A DNA stretch of 64,000 nt from Allodiplogaster sudhausi (lineage: Eukaryota; Nematoda; Chromadorea; Rhabditida; Diplogasteridae), in contig CALZFC010000058.1 in NCBI GenBank assembly GCA_945643635.1, positions 186,001 through 250,000 on the forward strand. The letters are read 5' to 3'. The notes under the pieces were generated by a model. The model was not told where the DNA came from and did no database searches. It was given only the letters and a program-made list of their open reading frames with translations. The position numbers and the translations under genes are program-made. Of this stretch, positions 36,440 through 47,098 are shown piece after piece (positions within the stretch are counted from its first letter, which is position 1; each line of letters starts with the position of its first letter).

Positions 36440-37220
36440 AGTATAAGTACAGTTTGTGCTCTCTGAAGATTGTATAAGCAAATGATTTTTTAGGTAATGG
36501 TATTCAAAGCATTAGCAGAAATTCTATTATAGTTTGCTTATGAGAGTGTTGTTCGGGCTTATTTCGAAAAGATTATTCCATTACACGTTCAAATGCATTA
36601 TCAAACCTGGCTGTTAGGAAGCAAGAGCCAGACCTAGCATCTCGCTGTCATTCAGCCACAAACCTCAATGAGTTCCTCACAAGCCAAAATGAACTTTGAA
36701 AAAGGGAATGAAAAACAAACAATTCGAAAGAACTCAAAAACGGATCTAAGCAAACGTGTGCCGGTGATCCTGTTGATGGTGAGTCCTCTCGTTGGGCGTT
36801 GGAAGCTCATCGGTGCACGCCCAAAAGATTCCTGATTTCAGAAGGCCATATTTGACGAACTATCAACAAATTTTCCAGAAATATCGAACAAATTCAGTGA
36901 ATAGGAATGATAATGATTATATTAATTTAAAATATTTAATTCTGCCGAGGAAATCTGGTACGAAAAGCTACTACTAACTCGCAAGTCACTGGATTATGAC
37001 TACATACATTACTATTTAAAAGTAAAAAAAGATACACGAACAACAATAACAAACACGCCATTGATAACAAAAAGTAAACCAAAAGGCCCGAAGGCTGCTC
37101 GAAAATTTTAGGATTCTTGCCGGTGTACGGTAAGGGTTTCCCACAACCTTTTGGAAGATGAGGCGCTAATTCAAGCATCATTTATTTAGTAGTGACAATT
37201 TAGCTCCATGGTCTGTTCCT
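36440..37220. other. Transposon 3' internal region, no gene seen
   Basis: AT-rich sequence between the transposase stop and the nested MITE. Short frames only. Confidence 0.5.
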
Positions 37221-37689
37221 TTAATAAACGTTTCAAAGATTAAAACATGAAAGATTGGCGCAGTGGGTAGCGCTTGCGGGTATAATTTTTCGGTCGCAAG
37301 TTCAAAGCCCCTTCGGGTCAAAAACTTTTGCTAATTTTATAAACGGATTTTGAGGTAGTTGGTTTCTTTTCTGTACTTTCTATCGTTATCTATTTGAAAG
37401 CAGACTTTGTGAAGTGCACATAACCAGATATAAAAAAATTTGTTTTGGGCTGTAGATAAGTGCATGTATGTTTGCATGAAGGATTGTTTTGTATATTATC
37501 TCTCGTTCCGATCATGGATCATCGACCGAAAGTGATAAAGAAAAGCATCCTACTACTCAAAATCCGTTTATAAAATTAACAAAGGTGTTTGACCAGAAGG
37601 GGCTTTGAACTTGCGACCAAAGAATTATAGCCGCAAGCGCTACCCACCGCGCCAATCTTTCATGTTTTAATCTTTGAAACGTTTATTAA
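37221..37689. mobile_element. TTAA-ended foldback MITE with tRNA-like arms (469 bp)
   Basis: Begins TTAATAAACGTTTC and ends with its reverse complement; arms are about 135 bp. Each arm contains TGGCGCAGTGG, a match to the RNA polymerase III A box, followed at tRNA-like spacing by GGTCGCAAGTTCAAAGCC, a degenerate B box. So a tRNA-derived sequence is present in inverted duplicate. It abuts the inner edge of the right TIR of the THAP transposon. Confidence 0.7.
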
Positions 37690-37922
37690 CGTGGCAGCTC
37701 ACAGATGAATGAGATTTTCACACATCTTTGAATGGGTGTAAAAACTTTTCTAGAGGGATTCGGATCCTACTTTTTTCATTCCGAACCATCCAATGTGATG
37801 GCCTATCCATATGCAAAATATCAGAATTTTTGGAATTTAGGGTTTCTGACAGTTCCCTGGTAAATTTCAAGATGAACTTTCCTATAGATGAACGGATGAA
37901 CAGATGAACTTTCCTAACTGCC
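37690..37922. repeat. Right terminal inverted repeat of the THAP transposon
   Basis: Inverted match to 32131-32396, ending CCTAACTGCC next to the 9-bp duplication GGAATACTT. Confidence 0.85.
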
Positions 37923-38678
37923 GGAATACTTGGTCGTGAAATCCCGGTTGCAGCCACCCCCATTTCCTCCATAATACATCATTTCGACAGAAATAAACCT
38001 TTTGCAAGGGCTGCTACACAGCTGCTAAATCCTAGCTGGAAAATCAGCCGCAACGCGTGAGGTACCGTGGTGCGTTGGGACGTGCTCAGTATGGGGAGTG
38101 ACCGAGCGTTTTTCCATTGGCTGAAGGGTCGTGTCCTTGTCGAGTCTATCGCAGGTAGTCTCTGACATATCCACCGTAACTTCCGACATGTACGCCAGCA
38201 TACAAATCTATTTCGAATCAGATTCGCATTAACTAACAACTTTCAAGGAAAGCTCATTTCAGCGGCCAAAACAACTACACGCACGACTATTGTAAGAAGT
38301 TTTGGGAACTATCAACAATCAATATTCAAACGGCACTAAAACCCAGGCACTGACAAAATGAAATGCAGTTAGTCAGTATTCTCTTCATTCGTTACAAAAA
38401 ATTAAACAACCAGGAAACAGTTCATTTCGAAGTATTTGCAAACTTATCGGCAGCAATATTCCTAACAGCAATTTTGCAACCAGAAGAGAAATTATAACAA
38501 CAAACGAATTGAGTACCCGTTCGATTATGAAACTCCAACAAAAACCTCAATATAACATACAAATAAGGCGGTGAAAGCCAAGGCAATGCATGAACAAAAT
38601 AGGGTGAAAGGCAATGCCAATCTCTAATTAATTTTCGCCCGTCTTGAGTAACTAGAAAGAGGAGGTCAGACTACACGG
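37923..38678. other. Duplicated flanks between nucleotidyltransferase copies B and C
   Basis: 37930-38260 resembles the 5' flank of copy A (21590-21700; shared TCTCTGACATAT and CAGCATACAAAT) and was the 5' flank of copy B before the transposon landed. It contains an ATTGGC (CCAAT-type) motif near 38118. 38320-38678 matches the 3' flanks of copies A and B and is the displaced 3' flank of copy C. No gene. Confidence 0.6.
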
Positions 38679-40382
38679 CAGGGATGTATCGGAATAAAAA
38701 TTTTCATAACGGAATTCGGAATTCGGAAGGCCCCCTTTCATAACGGAATTCGGAAGAGAAAAATCGGAATTCGGAACTTCAAGTTTCAATTAGAAAGATG
38801 GGACTTTTTCTCTCTAACTTTTGCACAGTCTCTAGCTCTTGGGTCATAAAATAGTACGCTTAGATGGTGTGCTCTGCCGTGACATTAATTCTTGGGTGAA
38901 AGCTCCCCTCACTCCCAGGACAGCCCATCTCCTTCGCATCGCGTCCGCAGTCGCACGCAGAACAGAGGCAGAGAATTGACAAAAGTAAACACGGGCAGTG
39001 ATCGTCGGCTCGGGGGTTGCCACCGGCACAATCCCACTCGACCGCCCAACTCCACTCGAGATACAGTTCCCATACCGGCTTGAGCACCATGTCAAATTTG
39101 ACTTCATCGAACTTTAGTACTGAGTGGCTCTAACTAGCCTAAGCGCCAGACGAATTCTTGACTTTTGGAGGGGTCTGTATATCTACCCTCAGGGGTCCTA
39201 GAGGCCTAATCTTTTTAAATCGAGTCATATTGACTTGGGAAGAACCTTGGCGCTTAGCTCGCAGCATACGAAAAACCTTGGCCCAAATCTAACAAGCGTC
39301 AGATGTGCAATACGGGACAACCCGCATATGTTGTGAAGCTTGGAATTTTATTTAAGTTTTACCAAAATGCGCTTCCCAAAAGGTCGGCCGTTATGAAAGA
39401 TCCTTAAAACATTTCATTGTTATTTCGCACGACTCAAAATGAAAGTTTCATCAATATTTCGTCAACCTGGCGTCTTTTTACAGGGCTGCATTCAGTTTTC
39501 TTCCTAGATATATGCATAAAATTGTGATGGAAATCAGTTCTATATCCTCTTTCCCTACTTATATTTATCCCCAAGAACTGGTAAGTCACTCATTCCCATA
39601 TTCTTGTGGCAATTCTTTCTTTCCACTTGTTTTCCCCCACATGTTCCACCCCCCCCCCCCTCTCCGTGTCATGCACAGTGTTGTTATGACCCAGTATGAC
39701 GTAATAGAATATAGGTTGCGGCGCTTACACTAGACCCTGCGCCATTCGTTTACTTTGCTGATTTAGACACCCAAGTTTGAGGTGTCGGAGGATAAATAAG
39801 TCTCTCGCATCTCGGCCCACGCAACACAGGATCCGCACCGAGGGATCTCCGGGGCACGACAGTGCCGCCTATGCTGAGGGGAGCAGAGAAGAACCTGGAC
39901 GACCCTGGTTGAACAGCGCAGCTGGTGCGAGTGCACGCTGGAGGGAAGAGGGCACCGAGGTGACCCTTTGGGCTAGACGGAAGCCCAGGCACGTCAGCTC
40001 CCCGGTCATATCCATTGACTTTCCGTGACTAAATTTGCAAGGCAGAGCATCATAATTCTGAAAAAATTCCGAAAAAAGAATTCAGAATTCGGAAGGCTCC
40101 CTTTCATAACGGAATTACTTTGCTGGTTTAGACACCCAAGTTTGTTTTTGAGTGCACGCTGGAGGGAAGAGGGCACCGAGGTGACCCTTTGGGCTAGACG
40201 GAAGCCCAGGCACGTCAGCTCCCCGGTCATATCCATTGACTTTCCGTCACTAAATTTGCACGGCAGAGCATCATAATTCTGAAAAAATTCCGAAAAAAGA
40301 ATTCAGAATTCGGAAGGCTCCCTTTCATAACGGAATTCCGAAGGGAAAAAAGGTCGGAATTCGGAATTCCGATACACCCCTG
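38679..40382. mobile_element. hAT-type non-autonomous element (1.7 kb)
   Basis: Ends CAGGGATGTATCGGAAT and, inverted, CAGGGGTGTATCGGAAT. Perfect 8-bp target duplication CTACACGG at 38671-38678 and 40383-40390. Terminal regions are built of GGAATTCGGAA repeats. Only short frames inside, one on the minus strand at 39107-38844 (MVLKPVWELYLEWSWAVEW in one frame), perhaps a transposase remnant. The right-hand duplication contains the stop codon of nucleotidyltransferase copy C. Confidence 0.85.
39925..40338. repeat. Internal ~190-bp direct duplication in the hAT element
   Basis: The segment starting GAGTGCACGCTGGAGGGAAG (about 39929) recurs at about 40150 almost unchanged through the GAATTCGGAAGGCTCCCT motif, with a short unique spacer between. 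Confidence 0.8.
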
Positions 40383-40540
40383 CTACACGGAACACCCAAG
40401 CTTCTTCCATCTCTCGTTCTGGATGTCATCGGCGAGAAGTTTTAAGAACTTCGTGAGGATCGCAGCGCCGTTCCCCAGGGCACACACTCCTTTCGTACGG
40501 TCAAAGTACGGCTCTAGCAGCAGAAGCTTATTCGTCTTTC

Positions 40541-40579
<39 letters not shown>

Positions 40580-43500
40580 AGGGAGAGAGAGAGAGAGAAA
40601 AAGAAAGAGAGGCAGAGAGAGATGCAGAGATAGATAGAGAGGCAGAGAGAAAAAGATAGAGTCAAATGACTTACACTGGAACAAGAACATTCTCGGCTAT
40701 ATCGATTGCGTGATTGTGGAGATCGATACGAGAGTAGAAGTGGACCAAGTCGAGCGCGAGCTCACCCACCAAGCCGACGATCGGCCCTTGGGGAGACCAA
40801 TCGGAAGGGAGGACCGGCTGGAATAGGAAGAGGTTCAGCCTAGCTTCAGCTAAGGCACAACTTTCATTTCAGTGGTTTGGAATACGAATAGGCATATTAC
40901 AGGAATAAAATAAAAACATTTAGCCTTTATACCAAGTATTTTTTTTCGACAATTTATTTTTGATAGTCCACACCAATTCGTATAGTCCACACATTCGTCT
41001 GTAAGAAGCCACAAAGACATTGACTGACTAAAATAATTAAACATAAGAAATAAAGAATAGAAAACCGACAAGTTTGTTAAGTTCGATGTCGCCTGCGACA
41101 TCTTGCCAAGGTCGATCGGCTCGAAGCATCTCGGGGAAGGTGTTGAGAAGTGGCGGAATCAGCTTGCACTGCTAGGATTAAGCCGCACTTCATGTGAAGT
41201 CCGCAAAACCACAATTTCCATTTAAAGGCTTGAAAACATTAACTTTGTTTGCCGAGAACCTTCTACTTCTCACAAACCAGTTGCTGTGATCTCCAAGATA
41301 ACATATTCTTTCACTTTTTTCTTTCAACGGCTATTTTGTTCCTATCAGGAGAAGAAACAAAACATGAATACCTGTGAATAAAAGAGACACAGCATGTAGA
41401 CATGAAAAGAAGTGAAGAGCCCGAGGTTTCCGCCTGGACAAGAAGTTAAAATCATGCTTCCAAAAATACATAAATTATTATTGTTTATATTTATGCCGAC
41501 GTTAGAAAAGAAAGAGCTTACCGAAGAAGTCGCGTTGTTTCATTTGTGACCGTAGCCACCGTGTTAAGAGCATGCATCTTTGGTCGATCTGAATTGGATA
41601 CAGTATCTAGTAAGATTATCCTCAAGAATTGTAGAATAACCGTACTGGGTATAAGTTTATAGCCTCTTTTTAAATTAAATTATTGTCAATGGTAAAAAGA
41701 AATCTCGACCAAGAAGGCGGTGCGCACGAAGTTAGAAGAACGAATAGGCTCGACATGAGCTAATTGAATGTCGAAGTGGATGCCTGATATCGTTGTTCCT
41801 AGAAATTAAGAGAAACGATCATGAAACAGTCAAGCAAAAAATTTGAGCCTAGATAATAGAAGCGTTTAAATAAAATGATTAATAATGAGCAAAAATTATA
41901 GGATAACCTTTAATAATCGGCACCTTCGCTTTAGTAAGTGGAAATGCATTCTTAATCGGCCCGCCGCGCAAAGAATTTTGGAGCTTACTCAGTGTGGTTC
42001 TGCAAAGGAAATCATAACAAGGTCCAACAAATTTTTCGGTGCGCTTTTTGTAATAATTTTTTTTGGAGATCGATAAATTGGCATATCCACTAGACAAAGC
42101 ATGAGTAAAAGAAAAGTTATTTGAGCTATTTAATGCAACATAGCTAATTAATTTAGTCTAACAACACTTTAAGAATTTCGGGTCGTCTGTGAATTGGCTT
42201 CTGAAGGAGGTGAGTGCTTTCTCATTCGTCGCATGCGGAACAAGCACCAGGTCGAGGTCAGAGTGGCGGGTTGCCGCGCGAGCAGCCACGCTCCCGATGC
42301 AACACACCTTCGAATAGGAAGAAGATAATCCACAGATCAGCCGATAGGCTCCGCCCACCCGTCCACACCATCCGATTAGAGAACACTTACACGAGCATGC
42401 GGCTGCATCCGCGTCAGTCGAGCGCGAATTTGGACGATTGCCTGAACATAGCAAAAAACAACGTAACTAACGTAGAACTTTAACATTTCTAAAATGAAAA
42501 CAAATCGAATAAGTTATAGAATGAAAACAATAAATAGATAGATAAACCATTACAGTTCCCTTGCCTGATCGAGCAGCTCTCGCTGTCTCTTCTCAGCAGG
42601 TTGCTGTAGTTCGTTTGCCAATTCATTAGAGAGAGAATGGACAAACTTGGCGCGGCCGGCCGCCGATGAATTCTTCAAGAAATATGGTTTAAAATAACAA
42701 ATTAACTGGTCAAAAAGAGACGATTATATGGGGTATTAAAGGATACCCATCAACATCACGTTCCCGGCCGGGGCAGTAAACACGTAAACACAACTTTTCA
42801 ATGACCCCATAACCAGCCTGTGCGACTGGAGTGGATGACTTGGTTGGCCTTCGCTCTTGAACCGGACGCTTCATCGACAGCCGCCTCTCTGGCAATGAAG
42901 AAAGACGCCCGAGGCGACTTCCCAACATTCTAGAATAGTGAAACGTAAAGCAGAATGCACAACTAAAAAGCAGCAAAACCCCTACTACTCATTTGAAATC
43001 AAGCAAGATGCACGAAATAGTGGAAGGTTAACAGAATATGTTTACCGTATCCAAGGATACCACTGTGTCAAACATCTTACCAAACATTCTCATAGTGTTT
43101 CTTCGCACTCATCTATGTTCATCTCTTTTCTGACATGTACAAAAAATAATAATCCATGGGATTTCTTTTATGAAAAAGACCGGGGGAATGGAAGGGGAGG
43201 GATTGACGTGGTGATAGATGAGGAGACGACGGAGTGAATAGGGCAGGGAAAGGGGGGGGAGAGGAGAGAGAAGGCACGAGGACGACGGCGGTTGACTAGG
43301 CAGCATGGCCACCGTGGTCGGTCATGCTGATGTTCCTGCAATGTTCACTTTTCCGTGATTGTACATCTTTTTCCTTTCTTCTCTCTCTCTCTCTCTCTCG
43401 CTCTCGTTCACTCTCTTTCTCTTTCAACTAACGAATCGGCGTCAGAGCGCGTGGAGTGGCTGCGGCTCCTGGCGGAGATGGCGGAGGAGGCGGTGCTCAA

Positions 43501-44709
43501 GTCATCCGAGCTCAGGCACGTCACCAGATTCTCCTGAGAAGCGGCGGGCGAGCCAATCGCAGTCATCGACGATGCCAGCTTCCTTTAATTCATTCATTTG
43601 TTTGCTTCCTTCTTCATTACCGTATTTCAATAGTTATGTGCATTATAAATTTAGAAAATAAATATACATTATAGAAATAAAGGGAGAAAGACGCTGACGT
43701 AGCGGTGAGGACATCGACGTCAGCAGGGAAGAACACGAGACGGCCAGCACGAATCTCCGGGATATACGACTGCAATCAAGATTATTTAATGTCTATTTAT
43801 GCCTTATATTTAAACAAAATATAATTTTTTTAAATAAAAAAAACGACTGAAAAACTTCAAGGGACTAACTCCCTCAGCGAGACTCTCGAGCAGAGCGCGG
43901 AGCTCACGGACGCTCACTGGGTAGCCCTCGCCAGGTGCGAGAGACGGAGGAGGAGGGAGGGAGGAGATATCCGTCTAAGAATATTTTGTATTGCTTGGAA
44001 GTGAATATTTTTTTATTGTTTTAATCTCATTAATGTGAGCTATGCTTACAACAAAACAATCACTTGGAAAAGAATACCCATGTATTCGCTTTTCTTCAAG
44101 TTTTCACGCATTACACTAATATCGGCCATGGAAGTAATTTCGAAAGCTCATTGCTAACAGCGTAGAGCGGAAGCTCAGTCGCCGTCTGCCAGCTGCGAAG
44201 GTCGGACGCGATGTAGAAAGAGGGCTGCTGCAATTGTTAGAGAATTTACATTTTATGCATTTTGGAATAGTATGCAGTTTTCAAATCTTAAAGTACATAA
44301 ATTATGGATAATTTCCAGCAGTTTTTTTATACGATTCGATGAGCAGTAATTACTCTGACATTGCCAATAGTGATGAAGTTGTTGCTGGCCGGCTCGCTCT
44401 GGAAAGCGTACTCGCTGGGGCGAGCAGCCGCAGCACCTGATTGTCAGCAAAAATTTCTTGTTTTTTCTCTCTTAGGAAATGCAGTAAAATTTTAGAGAAT
44501 TATAATTTCAAGGTTTTTATTGTTTCTTTTTCGACAAATAAGGCATATTATTTTTTTAGTCTTTCTTTTTAATATAACTAATAAATAAATAAAATGTGCA
44601 AGCAGATTTATTTTCGGTGCTGCTGCTGACCGAGATGGCAGCTAAGGACGGACTCGGCCTCCCGCTGTGCGCCTTCTTCCCCGACGTCAAGCTCTCCGGA
44701 TGGCTGCAT
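40383..44709 (-). CDS. Nucleotidyltransferase family, diverged copy C with long N-terminal extension (~570 aa)
   Basis: Seventeen minus-strand exons, among them 44631-44709, 44354-44436, 44159-44227, 43870-43974, 43699-43769, 43433-43582, 42929-(end unclear), 42565-42672, 42391-42441, 42168-42307, 41908-41999, 41710-41798, 41522-41588, 41372-41433, 41070-41168, 40675-40817 and 40383-40539. All phases agree except the 3' end of exon 7. The N-terminal 230 residues (LPLYATDISSLPPPPSLAPG, RLVFFPADVDVLTATK, SSDDLSTASSAISARS) have no counterpart in A or B. The catalytic core has VCCIGSVAARAATRHSDLDL and GIHFDIQL, then LTRWLRSQMKQRDFF, GNLGLFTSFHVYMLCLFYSQ and a PAP-associated part (LDLVHFYSRIDLHNHAID; LLLLEPYFDRTKG). 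Ends LGCSV-TAG. The start chosen is the first ATG of exon 1; an upstream exon is possible. Intron 8 has a GC donor (CAG|GCAAGG). Confidence 0.7.
40540..40660. repeat. (GA)n microsatellite
   Basis: GA/GGGA/GACAGA-type tract in the last intron of copy C, next to the acceptor of the last exon. Confidence 0.85.
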
Positions 44710-45170
44710 TGGCGTGTAGAGCACTGGAAGCAGCCGACCACGAGCAGAGAAAGTAGAAAGAGTGAGTGAGAAATGTTTTCCGAATGGCGCTCTTTTATAG
44801 TGGCGCCCTTCTTGAACTTTCCTGAATATCTAAGCAAGTAAAGGCTACTTGAAAACACGTGGCAATGAGCGAGTTTTTTGTGAATAATTATTATTTGCAG
44901 GCATTCAACTTCCCCATAGTCAAAGTTCATCTCTTTCCTGCCATTGTTTTATCACTTGCGTTTCGGCTGCTCCCTTCAGTCGGTTGATTCTTCTAGCAGT
45001 CTCTTCCAAGAGTCTCAGTAATGTCAGCTAGCGTCATATCATTCACTTGTTAAATTGTCTTTACAATTAGGCAAACGTGCAAACGTAGCTTCGTATCATA
45101 GTGTCATCCACGTTGCCGTATTTTATCAAAACTTTTTTGCAGGGCACCGAACGCAGCCAGTGAAAACAGC
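44710..45170. promoter_or_regulatory. Putative shared region between divergent genes
   Basis: About 460 bp separate the first recognised codon of copy C (-) from that of the four-span protein (+). An acceptor-like tttttttgcag at about 45131-45142 precedes the latter's ATG, so a 5' untranslated exon probably lies here. No TATAAAA is seen. Divergent promoter function is inference. Confidence 0.35.
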
Positions 45171-46475
45171 ATGTTAGACTATTTTTCTGGTTCCTCGTTT
45201 TGTCGATGTCCGAAGAGACAAATTTGTGGACGAGTGGGCGGAGCTTGGAGCAATGAAGGATGATCTTTGATCTCTTTGAGTGAGCCTGGCCCGACTCTTT
45301 TGTACGGGCTGGTGATCATCGACGTGACCGTAGCAGTCTCTCTGCTTATCTTTGCTCTCGTTGGCATGTCCATTGATGTCTTCGTCGCTTCCATTCTTTT
45401 CATGGCAGTTTTACAGGTCAACCAATAGTACGAAATCTCTTTTCTCGCAGATGTTCTATATGTATAAGCTCGCAATTTGGGTAATAAGCAAGAATAAAAA
45501 AAAAATTATCAATTTCAGGCGGTCGCTGCACTTCCCGGCCTTCTTTACACTTCACAGGGCATCAAAGGTGCAAGGGCAGAAAACTGAAAGCCCGCATCCA
45601 CTTTATGCAAAGATCGGAAAGCTCATGCAGAAAGACATAAGAAATTGAGGACTTGTAAATACTTGTCAGATTGAAAGATGTGTTGAACATTCCACAAGTT
45701 TCTCATGCATCTGTGAGCATTGGATAATTGATTATTGTAATTATTTATAGTCAAAAAGTAATCCATGCAAATTCCCCATTTTAGTGTGCGTGTTGATTTT
45801 CGTGGCTCTGCAGTCGACGATCGGCTCCAGTGAGTTGGCCTGGGCACTCGTCACTATGATTGGGGAGAACAAGTCAGACAGCGCCGTCCCCAAGACCGTT
45901 CTCCTCTTCTTTCTTGCACTCCTTCAGGCGAGAAAATAGCTCTTTTGTCAGGCAGGATTCATAATAATTCTTACACTACATTAGCTTAATTCCATCCATG
46001 ACACCAGAGAAAGACCTACTTACAACCAATAAAAAAACAATAGCAAAATTTGTCCTATGAAGAGTTGTAGCCTAGCAAATCGGAACCTAAGAGTGAAACG
46101 ATCCTTTCAGGGAGTGAACGTGCTGGTGGCGGTCTTCTTCCGCGACTCTGCCCTCCGCCGTCCGCGTCGCACACGCGCGGACGCGCGGACAGTGGACGCG
46201 TCAGAGATGGCGGCAGCAGCAAAGGTCGAGAGCCAGTCCACTAGCTGGGGAGAGGTTGCTTTCCGCGATTTCTGAATATATTTATCTTCTGTAGAAAAGA
46301 ATGGCATGGCATTATATATACTACATACATACAAACCTACATATATGTATGTTTACATATAGTATTATAGTTATTCAACTTTCAGTTGAATTCGGCGCCG
46401 TCCACGGAGAGAAGCGTCTCGGAGGTGCGAGTGCCCTCCTTCCGTCGCCCTCCTCCCCCTCCCTACTCCGCTCTC
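45171..46475 (+). CDS. Four-span membrane protein with PPPPPY tail, 206 aa
   Basis: Exons 45171-45233, 45285-45416, 45519-45567, 45785-45927, 46111-46254 and 46386-46475; all phases agree. The N-terminus is short and cysteine-rich (SSFCRCPKRQICGR). Four hydrophobic segments follow: LLYGLVIIDVTVAVSLLIF; DVFVASILFMAVLQAVAALP; VCVLIFVALQSTIGSSELAW; and TVLLFFLALLQGVNVLVAVF. The tail is basic (RRPRRTRADAR) then Ser/Thr-rich, ending RRPPPPPYSAL, which contains a PPxY-type motif of the kind bound by WW-domain ubiquitin ligases. Topology resembles MARVEL/LAPTM-like tetraspan proteins but no family signature is certain. The fourth intron uses a GC donor (CAG|GCGAGA). AATAAA lies near 46551. The first intron, 51 bp, is the least certain. 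Confidence 0.65.
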
Positions 46476-46617
46476 TAATTCTTCCAGTTGCGACGTGCCT
46501 GCTCACTGAATTTCCCGTGTATGTAGCGTGTGTTATAAAGATTGGTTTGGAATAAAAATTGCTTTTATATACGACATTCAATACAACTTTGACACGCTTC
46601 CTAGACGCCACCTCAAA

Positions 46618-46909
46618 ATGCGCAATGTTTTAAAATCTCCTCTAAATATCTCACAAATCACATTCGCAGAAATGTGCTGTGATAAAATAGAATCAAAGTT
46701 TCGAGAAAGAGCTCAAGGAAAGGCCAGAGCTTACCACATATTGTGATGGCAATCCAAGTAAGGCGCACGAATCCATTCGCCGTCGAGTTGGCCCTGGAAT
46801 TTATTCTCTTTTAATTGAATGTGTGTCTCCGTTGAGTGTGTGTCTCTCTAGCAAGGACATGTTGCACTCCCTCTTCGGCGGACACTCTTCCGACTCCTTC
46901 ACCGCGTAG
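46618..46909 (+). CDS. Possible small protein, 60 aa, two exons
   Basis: Exons 46618-46742 and 46852-46909 join in phase 2 (TT|gtgatg ... ctctctag|C). The product runs MRNVLKSPLNISQITFAEMC, then a basic helical stretch (DKIESKFRERAQGKARAYHI) and ends LHSLFGGHSSDSFTA. No signal peptide. It begins just downstream of the poly(A) signal of the four-span gene. The good splice phase is the main support. It could instead be the end of a longer transcript. Confidence 0.4.
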
Positions 46910-47098
46910 CAACCCTTGCAGCCTCAACGTTAGTTCCAACGATAACAGATATTTTATCCATACTTTTGGCCTTATTATATGTTGTGGTACTTTGATGCCA
47001 CCTTTTTATCTCTTCTTTCCATTATCTCTCGACCTTCTCTAGGTGCTAAGAAAGCACTATACGTTGAGAGCACGCGAGAGCGCATTGAAATAGTGCGT

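Larger units (their letters stand above)
32131..37922. mobile_element. 5.8-kb DNA transposon with THAP/DDE transposase and P2X7-tail-like gene
   Basis: Terminal inverted repeats start GGCAGTTAGGAAAGTTCATC and extend about 230-260 bp (32131-32396 and 37690-37922). The target duplication is 9 bp, GGAATACTT, at 32122-32130 and 37923-37931. Cargo: a P2X7-intracellular-domain-like protein (32857-33526) and a multi-exon THAP/DDE transposase (33643-36439), both on +. A separate TTAA-ended MITE is nested near the right end. The 9-bp duplication fits Mutator-like elements better than Kolobok (TTAA), although the transposase style (THAP plus GDGxxDSxGYSA) recalls Kolobok-type proteins, so the superfamily is open. 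It inserted upstream of nucleotidyltransferase copy B. Coding frames look largely intact. Confidence 0.8.

Noticed and set aside
37250..37330. Possible functional tRNA gene
   Set aside because: A and B boxes are present but the T-arm and acceptor stem do not pair well, and the sequence lies in a palindromic MITE in two copies.
44630..44760. Plus-strand frame reading MAAKDGLGLPLCAFFPDVKL
   Set aside because: The minus-strand frame of the same DNA joins in phase to five further exons of copy C, while this one has no fitting splice partner.
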